8,715 bases of DNA from assembly GCA_964624465.1 (NCBI GenBank), contig CAZUZD010000272.1, positions 1-8,715 on the forward strand, read 5' to 3'. Shown one piece after another: positions 1-6,429 of the stretch. Every line of letters starts with the position of its first letter. Position 1 is the first letter of the stretch. A program made the translations under genes and the position numbers. The stretch is from CAZUZD01 sp964624465 (GTDB lineage Bacteria > Planctomycetota > Planctomycetia > Isosphaerales > Isosphaeraceae). A model generated the notes under the pieces. That model had not been told where the DNA came from. It did no database searches and worked only from the letters and a program-made list of their open reading frames with translations.

Positions 1-1366
1 CGTAGTCGCGGAGCCGACGGCGGGCGGCCTCGGCCAGCCGGTCGTAGCGCGGGCGGTCGCCGTCGGCGATGGCGGCGGCCTCGACGAACCGGCTCCGCAG
101 GCTCTCCCAGTCGAGTCGGGCCCAGGTCGTCTCGCAGCGGCGCTCGGGGTCGTGCGGCCAGAAGGTCGGCTCGGGGGCCGAGGCGACCACCAGGCCGACC
201 TCGGGGTCGAGGTAGTCGGCCATGGATGTGTGATCCGGCGCGATCGCCGGCCGGCCCGCGGCCAGCGCCTGCTGCAAGGGGAGGCAGGCGCCCTCGGCCT
301 TGCTCGTGTTCACGTAGAAGGTCGAGGCCCGATACAGGCCGGCCAGCGCCTCATCGTCGAGGAAGTCGGTCAGCACGACCACCCGGCAGCGGTGCTCCAG
401 GCCCAGGCCGAGGTACAGGGCGCGGAACTCGGCCAGGTCGTGGAACTCGCGGGTGGCGCTGGTGGCCAGCTTCAGGACCAGCGTGGCGTCGGGGCGGTCC
501 CGGAATGCGACCAGGAACGCGGACAGCAGGTCGCGGGCGTTCTTGCGGCGGTCACCCAGGTTGAACAGGCTGGTGAAGACCAGGCCGGAGAGCGTCAGCG
601 GCGTGCGCGGCAGCACCGGGGTCGGCTCGTCGGGCACCCGCAGCACCCGGCGCCTCACCCGCTGGGCGAGGTGGATCGTGTCGAGGTTCAGCCAGGGCTT
701 CAGGTGCCGCTGGTAGTGCCCGCGGGCCGGTCGGAGCCAGAACGGGCCGCCGGCGGGTGGGTCGGGCGGGAAGGCCGCCGCGCCCGTGCGGTCGCCGCCG
801 ATGACCAGGTGCCGGCAGACGTGGGTCCACGACCGCGACGGGTCCCAGGGCGCCAGCTCGAACGGCCAGGGCTCCAGCGGCACAGGCACCTGAGCCACCG
901 GGCACGAGACCCCGGCGCGGGCGAACGCCTCGGCCGTGAACGAGCAGGCCGAGAGCACCAGGTCGACGCCCCGGCACATCCGCACCCAGTTCTGGCGGGT
1001 GTCGTGCCCGAAGTCGCGGTCGGGCAGCTCGGGGAACTCCCAGAACGGGAACAGGATGTTGGGCAGGTCGGGGGCGAAGTACGCATTCTGCGGCGGGTGC
1101 AGCGCCAGGTGCACGGGCCGCTCGCCCTGCGCCTCGGCCACGGCCGCGCGGAAGGACAGGCTGCTCTCGGGCTTCGCGACCAGCTCCCAGCGCCCCAGGC
1201 GTTCGAGCACCGGGGTGAGGGCCTGCAACACGAAGCCATACGAGTAGTCGGCCGACCCGAGGTGGCGTTTCAGGTCGCCGGCGGCCGCCGTGGTGCTGAG
1301 CAGGAACGCCCAGCGGTCCGGGGCCCGAGCCGGCCCACGATCCCGCGCGTCATGGCTCGCGAGCAT
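1..1366 (-). CDS. GT4-like glycosyltransferase, 3' end outside the window
   Basis: Predicted to transfer a sugar from an activated donor to a surface glycan or glycolipid; donor and acceptor cannot be told. My reading of the reverse strand gives 455 uninterrupted codons from an ATG at 1366 to the left edge, with no stop reached. A GGGAGGG Shine-Dalgarno 8 bases upstream supports this start. The C-terminal half looks like a GT-B fold: a strand-loop segment LTLSGLVFTSLFNLGDRRKN (257-276) resembling the start of the donor-binding domain, then TFYVNTSKAEGACLPLQQAL (349-368) and GRPAIAPDHTSMADYL (371-386), matching the conserved donor-site region of GT4 enzymes. The usual E-X7-E pair reads E358-X7-Q366, so the second acid is glutamine. 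The N-terminal 250 residues are less typical. No signal peptide or membrane helix is visible, so it is probably cytosolic. It is divergent from rfbC and has its own promoter. Confidence 0.82.
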   Translation of the reverse strand, partial: MLASHDARDRGPARAPDRWAFLLSTTAAAGDLKRHLGSADYSYGFVLQALTPVLERLGRWELVAKPESSLSFRAAVAEAQGERPVHLALHPPQNAYFAPDLPNILFPFWEFPELPDRDFGHDTRQNWVRMCRGVDLVLSACSFTAEAFARAGVSCPVAQVPVPLEPWPFELAPWDPSRSWTHVCRHLVIGGDRTGAAAFPPDPPAGGPFWLRPARGHYQRHLKPWLNLDTIHLAQRVRRRVLRVPDEPTPVLPRTPLTLSGLVFTSLFNLGDRRKNARDLLSAFLVAFRDRPDATLVLKLATSATREFHDLAEFRALYLGLGLEHRCRVVVLTDFLDDEALAGLYRASTFYVNTSKAEGACLPLQQALAAGRPAIAPDHTSMADYLDPEVGLVVASAPEPTFWPHDPERRCETTWARLDWESLRSRFVEAAAIADGDRPRYDRLAEAARRRLRDY

Positions 1367-1442
1367 CCGACCGACCCTCCCTGGTGACGGTTCCCTGGCG
1401 CGTTCCCCCCGGGCCGCGACCCGGTCCCTGGATGGCGGCCCA

Positions 1443-1471
1443 AGGGTAGTGAGCCCCCCCGGACGCGTCAA
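1443..1471 (-). promoter_or_regulatory. sigma70-like promoter for the glycosyltransferase
   Basis: On the minus strand TTGACG (1471-1466) and TACCCT (1448-1443) are separated by exactly 17 bases. The -35 matches the consensus at five of six positions and the -10 at four of six. Transcription would start near 1436, leaving a leader of about 70 bases before the ATG at 1366. This is the best-matching promoter in the window; it has not been tested experimentally. Confidence 0.55.
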
Positions 1472-1502
1472 CCGCGATCGTCACCGGGTCGAAACCTTAC
1501 GG

Positions 1503-1532
1503 TTGTCCGGCCGCAGCGCTTGCGGATATTTA
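1503..1532 (+). promoter_or_regulatory. possible promoter for rfbC
   Basis: The only AT-rich patch in the divergent intergenic region is GATATTTATGAA around 1525-1536. TTGTCC (1503-1508) lies 16 bases before GATATT (1525-1530) or 18 bases before TATTTA (1527-1532). The match is moderate, but placement about 55 bases upstream of the rfbC start and the local drop in GC favour a real signal. It lies back to back with the glycosyltransferase promoter, so the two genes may share control. Confidence 0.4.
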
Positions 1533-1592
1533 TGAAGCTCGGATGGCCGCCGGCTGCCGACGGCCACCGAGTCTCTGCCGCCAGGTGAACGG

Positions 1593-2147
1593 ATGAATGT
1601 CACTGCCAGCCCGCTGCCGGGCGTTCTCGTCGTCGAGCCGAAGGTGTACCGGGACGACCGCGGGCACTTCGTCGAGGCCTGGAGCCAGGCGCGCTACGAG
1701 GCCGCCGGGCTGCCGATGCCGTTCGTGCAGGACAACCTCTCGGTCTCGCGCCGGGGGGTGCTGCGCGGGCTGCACCTCCAGAACCCGCACGGGCAGGGCA
1801 AGCTGGTGATGGTCCTGCAGGGCTCGGTTTTCGACGTCGCCGTCGACGTGCGGGTCGGCTCGCCGCACTTCGGCCAGTGGTACGGCGTCGAGCTCAGCGG
1901 CGAGAGCGGCCGGCAGCTCTACATCCCGCCCGGCTTCGCCCACGGGTTCGCGGTCACCAGCGCCGAGGCCGTGTTCCTCTACAAGTGCACGACGACCTAT
2001 CGGCCCGACTGCGAGCTGAGCGTGCGCTGGGATGACCCGGCGCTGGGGATCGCGTGGCCGGTGGCCGACCCGGTGCTCTCGCCCAAGGACGCGCAGGCCC
2101 CGCTGCTGAACGAGATTGCGCCCGATCGGCTGCCCCGGCTGGATTGA
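1593..2147 (+). CDS. rfbC: dTDP-4-dehydrorhamnose 3,5-epimerase (RmlC/RfbC)
   Basis: Cytosolic enzyme that epimerises dTDP-4-keto-6-deoxyglucose at C3 and C5, the third step of dTDP-L-rhamnose synthesis. At 184 aa it has the full family length. The RmlC cupin signatures occur in order: YRDDRGHFVEAW (19-30), VSRRGVLRGLHLQ (51-63) with the catalytic-base histidine at 61, VFDVAVDVRVGSPHFGQWYGVELS (79-102), LYIPPGFAHGF (109-119), the substrate-site YK at 130-131, WDDPALGIAWP (146-156), and LSPKDAQAP (162-170), whose D166 is the expected partner of the histidine. The ATG at 1593 follows AGGTGA closely; a second ATG at 1597 is out of frame. No rmlA, rmlB or rmlD is visible, so the gene is separated from the rest of its pathway here. 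The neighbouring glycosyltransferase suggests a rhamnose-containing surface polysaccharide, which is inference. Confidence 0.96.
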   Translation: MNVTASPLPGVLVVEPKVYRDDRGHFVEAWSQARYEAAGLPMPFVQDNLSVSRRGVLRGLHLQNPHGQGKLVMVLQGSVFDVAVDVRVGSPHFGQWYGVELSGESGRQLYIPPGFAHGFAVTSAEAVFLYKCTTTYRPDCELSVRWDDPALGIAWPVADPVLSPKDAQAPLLNEIAPDRLPRLD

Positions 2148-2182
2148 GCGGTGGCGGGCGGGAAGCCGGCTGCGCTGGCCGA

Positions 2183-2210
2183 TTGATTGTCACTCCGGTT
2201 CTGGTACGAT
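2183..2210 (+). promoter_or_regulatory. sigma70-like promoter before the putative structured RNA
   Basis: TTGATT (2183-2188) and TACGAT (2205-2210) are spaced by 16 bases in an otherwise extremely GC-rich segment, 36 bases after the rfbC stop. A start near 2216 would coincide with the 5' end of the long inverted complementarity described for the RNA candidate. It may also supply transcripts for the small ORF and rny, since I found no better promoter between here and 2842. Confidence 0.5.
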
Positions 2211-2214
2211 CGCC

Positions 2215-2402
2215 TGTTGCACTCGCCACGGAGACGTTGCGAGGGCCCTGGACGGCGGAGCGCGCAGCGGGCCTGTGGCCCGAGGCCGCGTCGCCCTGGT
2301 ATGGGACTGGATCCATCGGGGCGTTTGCCCCCGGAAGCGGTTCGGGTCGGCCTGCGGGCCTGGCCGGGACCGGGGCCCGGGGCGTCCCGAGTCGACACAA
2401 CC
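2215..2402 (+). ncRNA. candidate 6S RNA (ssrS-like), long rod-shaped structured RNA
   Basis: The segment begins about 6 bases after a promoter -10 box and is about 188 nt long, the usual size of 6S RNA, which binds the sigma70 RNA polymerase holoenzyme. Its ends and internal arms are complementary in nested order: 2216-2219 with 2398-2401 (GTTG/CAAC), 2221-2225 with 2388-2392 (ACTCG/CGAGT), 2243-2251 with 2370-2378 (nine pairs, one G-U), and 2277-2288 with 2348-2360 (twelve pairs, one bulged G). Between the last two arms is an asymmetric bubble (2252-2276 against 2361-2369), reminiscent of the 6S central bubble. The apical part holds two alternative hairpins, 2292-2323 and 2318-2331 (GGGGC-GTTT-GCCCC). 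From memory, 6S genes often sit just upstream of rny and its ymdB neighbour in other phyla. Random pairing is common at this GC content and I could not run a covariance model. It could instead be an rny leader. Confidence 0.42.
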
Positions 2403-2424
2403 TGCGACCGAGGCATCTCGAGGC

Positions 2425-2709
2425 GTGATCGAGCTGGGCGTGCTGCTGATGGTGCTGGGACTGCTCGGGATCGCCGGGGCCATCGCGGCCGGCCGGCGAG
2501 ATCGCGCGCGCCCCGGCTCGTCGTGGCCGGACGGCTGGATCATGAGCCTGAGGCCGGCCGCGGGGATGGCCCGCCCGGGTCCGGAGGGCTTCCGGCCCGT
2601 CCCGCGACCGGTCGGAGTCCGCTCACGCCTCCGGCAGCCCCAACCTCGGCCTCACCGCGACGGGCGTCCTCGCTCGCCGATCGTGCGCCGGGACCCTGCG
2701 GGCTGCTGA
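2425..2709 (+). CDS. possible small single-pass membrane protein, unknown function
   Basis: I do not recognise this protein. A GTG at 2425 preceded by CGAGG opens a 94-codon frame. It starts with a clean hydrophobic helix, roughly residues 2-22 (IELGVLLMVLGLLGIAGAIA), followed by AGRRDRARPG, a positive stop-transfer pattern placing the C-terminus in the cytoplasm. The rest (30-94) is rich in Arg and Pro, has no recognisable domain, and loses third-position GC bias towards the end, so the true gene may be shorter or absent. Of the first 26 codons, 23 end in G or C. The frame is open far upstream, through the RNA candidate and into rfbC, so an open frame alone proves little. It ends 132 bases before rny and could be co-transcribed with it. 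Small membrane proteins often escape annotation; a non-coding rny leader is the alternative. Confidence 0.33.
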   Translation: MIELGVLLMVLGLLGIAGAIAAGRRDRARPGSSWPDGWIMSLRPAAGMARPGPEGFRPVPRPVGVRSRLRQPQPRPHRDGRPRSPIVRRDPAGC

Positions 2710-2841
2710 CCCTGGCCGGCGGCGGCGCGCGCCCAGATCCTCCCGTTCCAGCCCCCCCTCGGCCCTCCCGACCCCGGCGTCGCCCCTGCAGGCGCACTGG
2801 CGGGCGCTCAGGCTCTCGAACCGAGAAAGTGGGGCTGGCTC

Positions 2842-4410
2842 TTGGATCCGCAGACGCTCAACCTGGTGCTCGGCCTGCTCGTCGGCATCCTGCTCGGGAT
2901 GGCCGGTGCCTTCGCCGCCGGGCAACTGCTGGCGCGGCTCGGCCTGCGCACGGCCCGGGGCCAGGCGCAGGAGGTGCTCGCCGCCGCCGGGCTCCAGGCC
3001 GAGTCGATCCGCAAGGAGGCCGACCTCCGCGCCAAGGAGGAAGCCCTGCGGCGCCGCGAGCAGATCGACCGCGAGATCGAGGAGGCCCGCCGCGGCGTCC
3101 GCGAGCAGGAGACCCGGCTCGAGAAGCGCTCCGACGCCCTCGACCAGAAGCTCGACCTGATCGCCCGCAAGGAGCGCGACTTCGAGAACGTGCAGCGGTT
3201 CCTCGCCGAGCAGCAGGAGGAGGTCAACCGCCGCCAGCAGGAGAGCCGCCAGGTCCTCGTCGACCAGCGCGACCAGCTCCTGCGGATCAGCGGCTACACC
3301 GCCGAGCAGGCCCGTGACGCCCTCTTCGCCCGCCTTGATCAGGAGCTGGACCACGAGCTCGGCGGCCGGGTGTTGAAGTTCGAGCAGACCCTGCGCGAGA
3401 CGGCCCAGGAGAAGTCGCGGGCGATCCTGGCCAGCACCATCCAGCGCTACGCCGCCTCGCACACCGCCGAGACGACCACCAGCACCGTCGACATCCCCTC
3501 CGACGACCTCAAGGGCCGGATCATCGGCCGCGAAGGGCGGAACATCCGCGCCTTCGAGAAGGCGACCGGCGTGGACGTGATCGTCGACGACACGCCCGGC
3601 ATCGTCATCGTCACCGGCTTCGACAGCGTCCGTCGCGAGGTCGCCAAGCTGGCGCTCGAGAAGCTGATCCAGGACGGCCGCATCCACCCGGCCCGCATCG
3701 AGGAGATCGTCGCCGAGACGCAGCAGGAGATGGAGCAGCACATCCTGCAGGTCGGCCGGGTCACCGCCCAGGAGGCGAACGTGCCCGGCCTGCACGAGAA
3801 GCTGCTGCACTACCTCGGGCGCCTGAAGTTCCGCACCAGCTACTCGCAGAACGTGCTGCGGCACTCCGTCGAGGTCGCGTACCTGACCGGCATGCTGGCC
3901 GAGGAGATCGGCCTGGACGGCACGCTGGGCCGGCGCTGCGGGCTGCTGCACGACGTGGGCAAGGCCGCCGACCACGAGATGGAGGGCGGCCACCCGGCGA
4001 TCGGGGCCGAGCTCTGCAAGCGATTCGGCGAGGGCAAGGAGGTGGTGCACGCCGCGCTCGGGCACCACGACGACCTCCGGATCGAGAACCCGTACACCGT
4101 GCTCGTCGCCGCCGCCGACGCCATCAGCGCCAGCCGCCCGGGCGCCCGCCGCGACACCCTGGAGAAGTACGTCCGCCGGCTCGAGGAGCTGGAGAGCCTG
4201 GTCTGCGGCTTCCCCGGCGTCGATCAGGCGTACGCCATCCAGGCGGGCCGCGAGGTCCGGGTGCTGGTCGACAGCGCCCAGCTCGACGACCAGGCCGCCC
4301 ACCGCCTCTGCCGCGAGATCGCCCAGGCGATCCAGGAGCAGCTCACGTATCCCGGCGAGGTCAAGGTGACCGTCATGCGCGAGACCCGCGCCGTCGAGTA
4401 CGCCCGCTGA
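2842..4410 (+). CDS. rny: Ribonuclease Y
   Basis: Membrane-anchored endoribonuclease that initiates mRNA decay and processing. The product is 522 aa, close to the roughly 520 aa of B. subtilis RNase Y. Domain order is complete: an N-terminal transmembrane helix (about 6-28), a long charged coiled coil rich in Glu, Arg and Gln (about 40-190), a KH RNA-binding domain with the GXXG loop in GRIIGREGRNIR (225-236, GREG at 229-232), and an HD phosphohydrolase domain with H341, the HD pair H370-D371 in LLHDVGKAADH, H408-H409 and D426. The TTG start at 2842 is chosen because it follows AGTGGGG by 7 bases, places the helix at the very N-terminus as in the family, and no earlier in-frame start is available. 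The ymdB-like gene follows on the same strand after 127 bases, a common pairing. Long antisense frames across this gene are composition artefacts. Confidence 0.97.
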   Translation: MDPQTLNLVLGLLVGILLGMAGAFAAGQLLARLGLRTARGQAQEVLAAAGLQAESIRKEADLRAKEEALRRREQIDREIEEARRGVREQETRLEKRSDALDQKLDLIARKERDFENVQRFLAEQQEEVNRRQQESRQVLVDQRDQLLRISGYTAEQARDALFARLDQELDHELGGRVLKFEQTLRETAQEKSRAILASTIQRYAASHTAETTTSTVDIPSDDLKGRIIGREGRNIRAFEKATGVDVIVDDTPGIVIVTGFDSVRREVAKLALEKLIQDGRIHPARIEEIVAETQQEMEQHILQVGRVTAQEANVPGLHEKLLHYLGRLKFRTSYSQNVLRHSVEVAYLTGMLAEEIGLDGTLGRRCGLLHDVGKAADHEMEGGHPAIGAELCKRFGEGKEVVHAALGHHDDLRIENPYTVLVAAADAISASRPGARRDTLEKYVRRLEELESLVCGFPGVDQAYAIQAGREVRVLVDSAQLDDQAAHRLCREIAQAIQEQLTYPGEVKVTVMRETRAVEYAR

Positions 4411-4415
4411 CGCCA

Positions 4416-4433
4416 GTCCCGCCCCCGCGGGAC
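4416..4433 (+). other. stem-loop between rny and the ymdB-like gene
   Basis: GTCCCGC (4416-4422) and GCGGGAC (4427-4433) form a perfect 7-bp stem with a CCCC loop, starting 5 bases after the rny stop. There is no following T-run, so it is not a classical intrinsic terminator. It could protect the rny 3' end, act as a processing site, or attenuate ymdB. A weaker CCCC-TTGC-GGGG hairpin follows at 4451-4462. Confidence 0.35.
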
Positions 4434-4537
4434 GCCGCCGGCCAGGCCTGCCCCTTGCGGGGAATCCGGCTGCGACCTGCGAACGCCCGCCCGTGTCTGT
4501 CCCCGACTCCAGGCCGTCGCCGGAGAGCGAGTTCGCC

Positions 4538-5365
4538 ATGCCCCTGAAGGTCCTGTTCATCGGCGACGTGGTCGGGGGCCCCGGCCGCAAGGTCATCAGC
4601 CAGGCGCTGCCGAGGCTGATCCCGCGCTGGGGCATCGGGCTGGTCGTCTGCAACGCCGAGAACGTCGCGGGCGGCTCGGGCATCACCGAGAGCACGTACG
4701 AGGAACTCATCGACGCCGGCGTCGACGTCATCACCCTGGGCGACCACGCCTACCGCAAGGACGAGGTGCTGACCCTCTTCCAGGAGTCCGACAAGCTCTG
4801 CCGGCCGGCCAACCACCCGACCGACGCCCCCGGCCCCGAGTACGTGCTGGCCGAGGCCCGCGACGGCACCAAGGTGGCCGTCTTCACCGTGCTGGGCCGC
4901 GCCTTCATGAAGCCGATCGACTGCCCGTTCCGCGCCGCTGACCGGATCCTGGAGGCAATCGGGCCGGCGACCAAGACGATCCTCGTCGACGTGCACGCCG
5001 AGGCGACCAGCGACAAGCAGCTCCTCGGCCGCTACCTCGACGGCCGGGTCTCGGCCGTGCTCGGCACGCACACGCACGTGCCCACGGCCGATGAGCAGAT
5101 CCTGCCGCGGGGCACGGCCTACCAGACCGACGTGGGCATGACCGGCCCGTACGAGTCGATCATCGGCCGCCGGATCGACCGTGTCATGGCCGGGGCCCTG
5201 GGCCCGATGCCCGTGCACTTCGACGTCGCCAGCGGCGACCCCAGGCTCTGTGGCGCTCTGGTCGAGATCGACACGGAGACCGGCCGTGCGGTGGCGATCC
5301 AGCGGGTCGCCATCGATCAGGAGGAGACCCGTCGGCTCATGACCGGCTCCTCGACGATCAGCTGA
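4538..5365 (+). CDS. ymdB: YmdB-like (TIGR00282 family) metallophosphoesterase
   Basis: Binuclear-metal phosphoesterase related to B. subtilis YmdB, which hydrolyses 2',3'-cyclic nucleotides and affects biofilm and motility decisions; the role here is inferred by homology. The ATG at 4538 is preferred over an in-frame GTG at 4493 because GGAGAG lies 10 bases upstream and the protein then begins directly with MPLKVLFIGDVVG, as family members do. This gives 275 aa against about 264 in B. subtilis. Expected metal-site motifs are present: D10 in FIGDVVG, CNAENVAGGSG (38-48) with E41 and N42, H70 in LGDHAYRK, DVHAEATSDK (151-160) with H153, and GTHTHVPTADEQILP (176-190) with H178 and H180. At the usual G-N-H motif the sequence reads G-D69-H70, replacing an asparagine metal ligand with aspartate. 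No signal peptide is visible. It is likely co-transcribed with rny; its 3' end faces the convergent kinase gene 21 bases away. Confidence 0.9.
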   Translation: MPLKVLFIGDVVGGPGRKVISQALPRLIPRWGIGLVVCNAENVAGGSGITESTYEELIDAGVDVITLGDHAYRKDEVLTLFQESDKLCRPANHPTDAPGPEYVLAEARDGTKVAVFTVLGRAFMKPIDCPFRAADRILEAIGPATKTILVDVHAEATSDKQLLGRYLDGRVSAVLGTHTHVPTADEQILPRGTAYQTDVGMTGPYESIIGRRIDRVMAGALGPMPVHFDVASGDPRLCGALVEIDTETGRAVAIQRVAIDQEETRRLMTGSSTIS

Positions 5366-5386
5366 TCCGCCCGGCGGGGCTGCCCG

Positions 5387-6394
5387 TCACTCCAGGGCCA
5401 GGGTGCGGCCGGCCAGGGCATCGAGCCGCTCGAGCCCGCGTCTCAGGCCCAGGGCCACCGCGCCGGGGTCCTCGAAGTTTCGCGGCTCCAGCCACGCCCA
5501 GCGGGCCCACTGGCCGGCCGCGAGCACGGTGCCCGACTGCTCGAAGGGGCCGAGCAGGGTGGTGGCGTCGGCGTCGAGCGGCCTCAGGGCGGCGTAGCTG
5601 GCCAGGGCATGGGCGCGGAGCATCGGGTCGAGGACGGGCCAGTCGCCGATCAGGCGGGCGACGTCGGCGATCGGGTGCTCGAGGTCCATGGCGCCGAAGT
5701 CGACCAGGCCGGTCAACCGGTCGTCGGTGAACAGGAAGTGGTCGCGACGGGCATCACGCAGGCACGGCTGGCGCGCCACGACGCGGGTCGCCGCCGTGCG
5801 GCTTGCGACCAGGACGGCCGGGGCCAGCCGTCGGGCCAGGGCCGACCAGCGGGCGGCCAGGTCCCGCTCGTCGGAGGCCGGGGCGAGGGCCAGCCGTGCG
5901 TCCAGGGCGTCGAACCCGCCCCGGATCCAGGCGTCCAGCTCGTGGGCCCGCGCCGCCAGGCCGGGGCTGGGGCCGCGGTCGCCGATCGCGGCCAGGCGTT
6001 CGTGCACCAGGCCCAGCGTGCGGAAGGCCAGGGCGATGCGGGCCGGGTCGGTCGACCCGTGCGGCTCGGCGCGGCCGGGGCGCCAGGGTTCCACCTGCCA
6101 GAGCCGGCCATCCCGGGCCACGACGGTGCAGCCGCTGAGAGCGGGGCAGGGCAGAGGCACGATCTGGAGCGGAGCCAGGCGGGCCTGCCAGGCGTGGAGC
6201 TGCCGCAGCCGGTCCAGGACCGGGCCGTCGACCGGCCAGGCACGAGCGAGGTACGGCCCCGTGGCGGCCTCGAACCGCCAGAGCCGGGTACCGCTGAAGC
6301 CGCCGGCGTTGCCCAGCGGCGTTGCCGGTTGCAGCGGCCTGAAGGCGATCGGGTAGGCGTCCAGCGGCGGTCGGGGCTCGGGGCGGTCGAGCAT
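5387..6394 (-). CDS. APH-fold phosphotransferase/kinase, atypical active site
   Basis: Predicted small-molecule kinase of the aminoglycoside phosphotransferase/choline kinase fold, probably cytosolic; the substrate is unknown and nothing here implies antibiotic resistance. The 335-aa product has a glycine-rich N-lobe segment, GNAGGFSGTRLWRFE (28-42), and an alpha-helical C-lobe. The catalytic loop reads CLRDARRDHFLF (211-222), where the usual HGDxxxxN is replaced: D214 keeps the catalytic aspartate position and H219 stands where asparagine normally binds metal. The metal-binding DFG is intact in LTGLVDFGAMDLEHPIADVARL (227-248, D232). The N-lobe lysine is not obvious: YLARAWP (48-54) has arginine at the nearby position. 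The ATG at 6394 has GAGGGT about 9-10 bases upstream. It lies 35 bases downstream of the acyltransferase on the same strand, suggesting one operon. From memory, similar CLRD-type kinases occur in other planctomycetes, so this looks like a lineage variant and not decay. Confidence 0.8.
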   Translation of the reverse strand: MLDRPEPRPPLDAYPIAFRPLQPATPLGNAGGFSGTRLWRFEAATGPYLARAWPVDGPVLDRLRQLHAWQARLAPLQIVPLPCPALSGCTVVARDGRLWQVEPWRPGRAEPHGSTDPARIALAFRTLGLVHERLAAIGDRGPSPGLAARAHELDAWIRGGFDALDARLALAPASDERDLAARWSALARRLAPAVLVASRTAATRVVARQPCLRDARRDHFLFTDDRLTGLVDFGAMDLEHPIADVARLIGDWPVLDPMLRAHALASYAALRPLDADATTLLGPFEQSGTVLAAGQWARWAWLEPRNFEDPGAVALGLRRGLERLDALAGRTLALE

Positions 6395-6429
6395 GGGTCG
6401 ACACCCTCGCGGAGCGGCGATGGGTCCCG

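Noticed and set aside
152..1387. 411-codon plus-strand open frame over the glycosyltransferase
   Set aside because: It is antisense to a frame with clear GT-B motifs, a good Shine-Dalgarno and a promoter. Its product is low-complexity, rich in Gly, Arg, Gln and Val, with no recognisable domain, as expected from the complement of GC-biased codons.
1530..1943. 137-codon minus-strand frame over rfbC
   Set aside because: It is antisense to the conserved epimerase motifs, with no ribosome site or domain signal.
2318..2342. GGAA loop resembling the SRP RNA domain IV motif (CCGGAAG)
   Set aside because: The partner AGCAG side of the SRP symmetric loop is absent and the surrounding pairing does not form the SRP hairpin.
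2187..3317. 376-codon plus-strand frame spanning the rfbC-rny gap and the rny 5' end
   Set aside because: The product is dominated by Arg, Pro, Gly and Ala without structure and overlaps the rny coiled-coil region in another frame.
2623..4734. 703-codon minus-strand open frame covering rny
   Set aside because: It is the longest frame in the window but lies antisense to RNase Y, which has unambiguous KH and HD domains. The product is repetitive in Leu, Ala, Gly, Val and Asp, a typical reverse-complement shadow.
5369..5380. GCCC-GGCG-GGGC hairpin between the convergent ymdB and kinase genes as a bidirectional terminator
   Set aside because: The stem is only four pairs with no T-run on either strand, so it is not distinguishable from background at this GC content.
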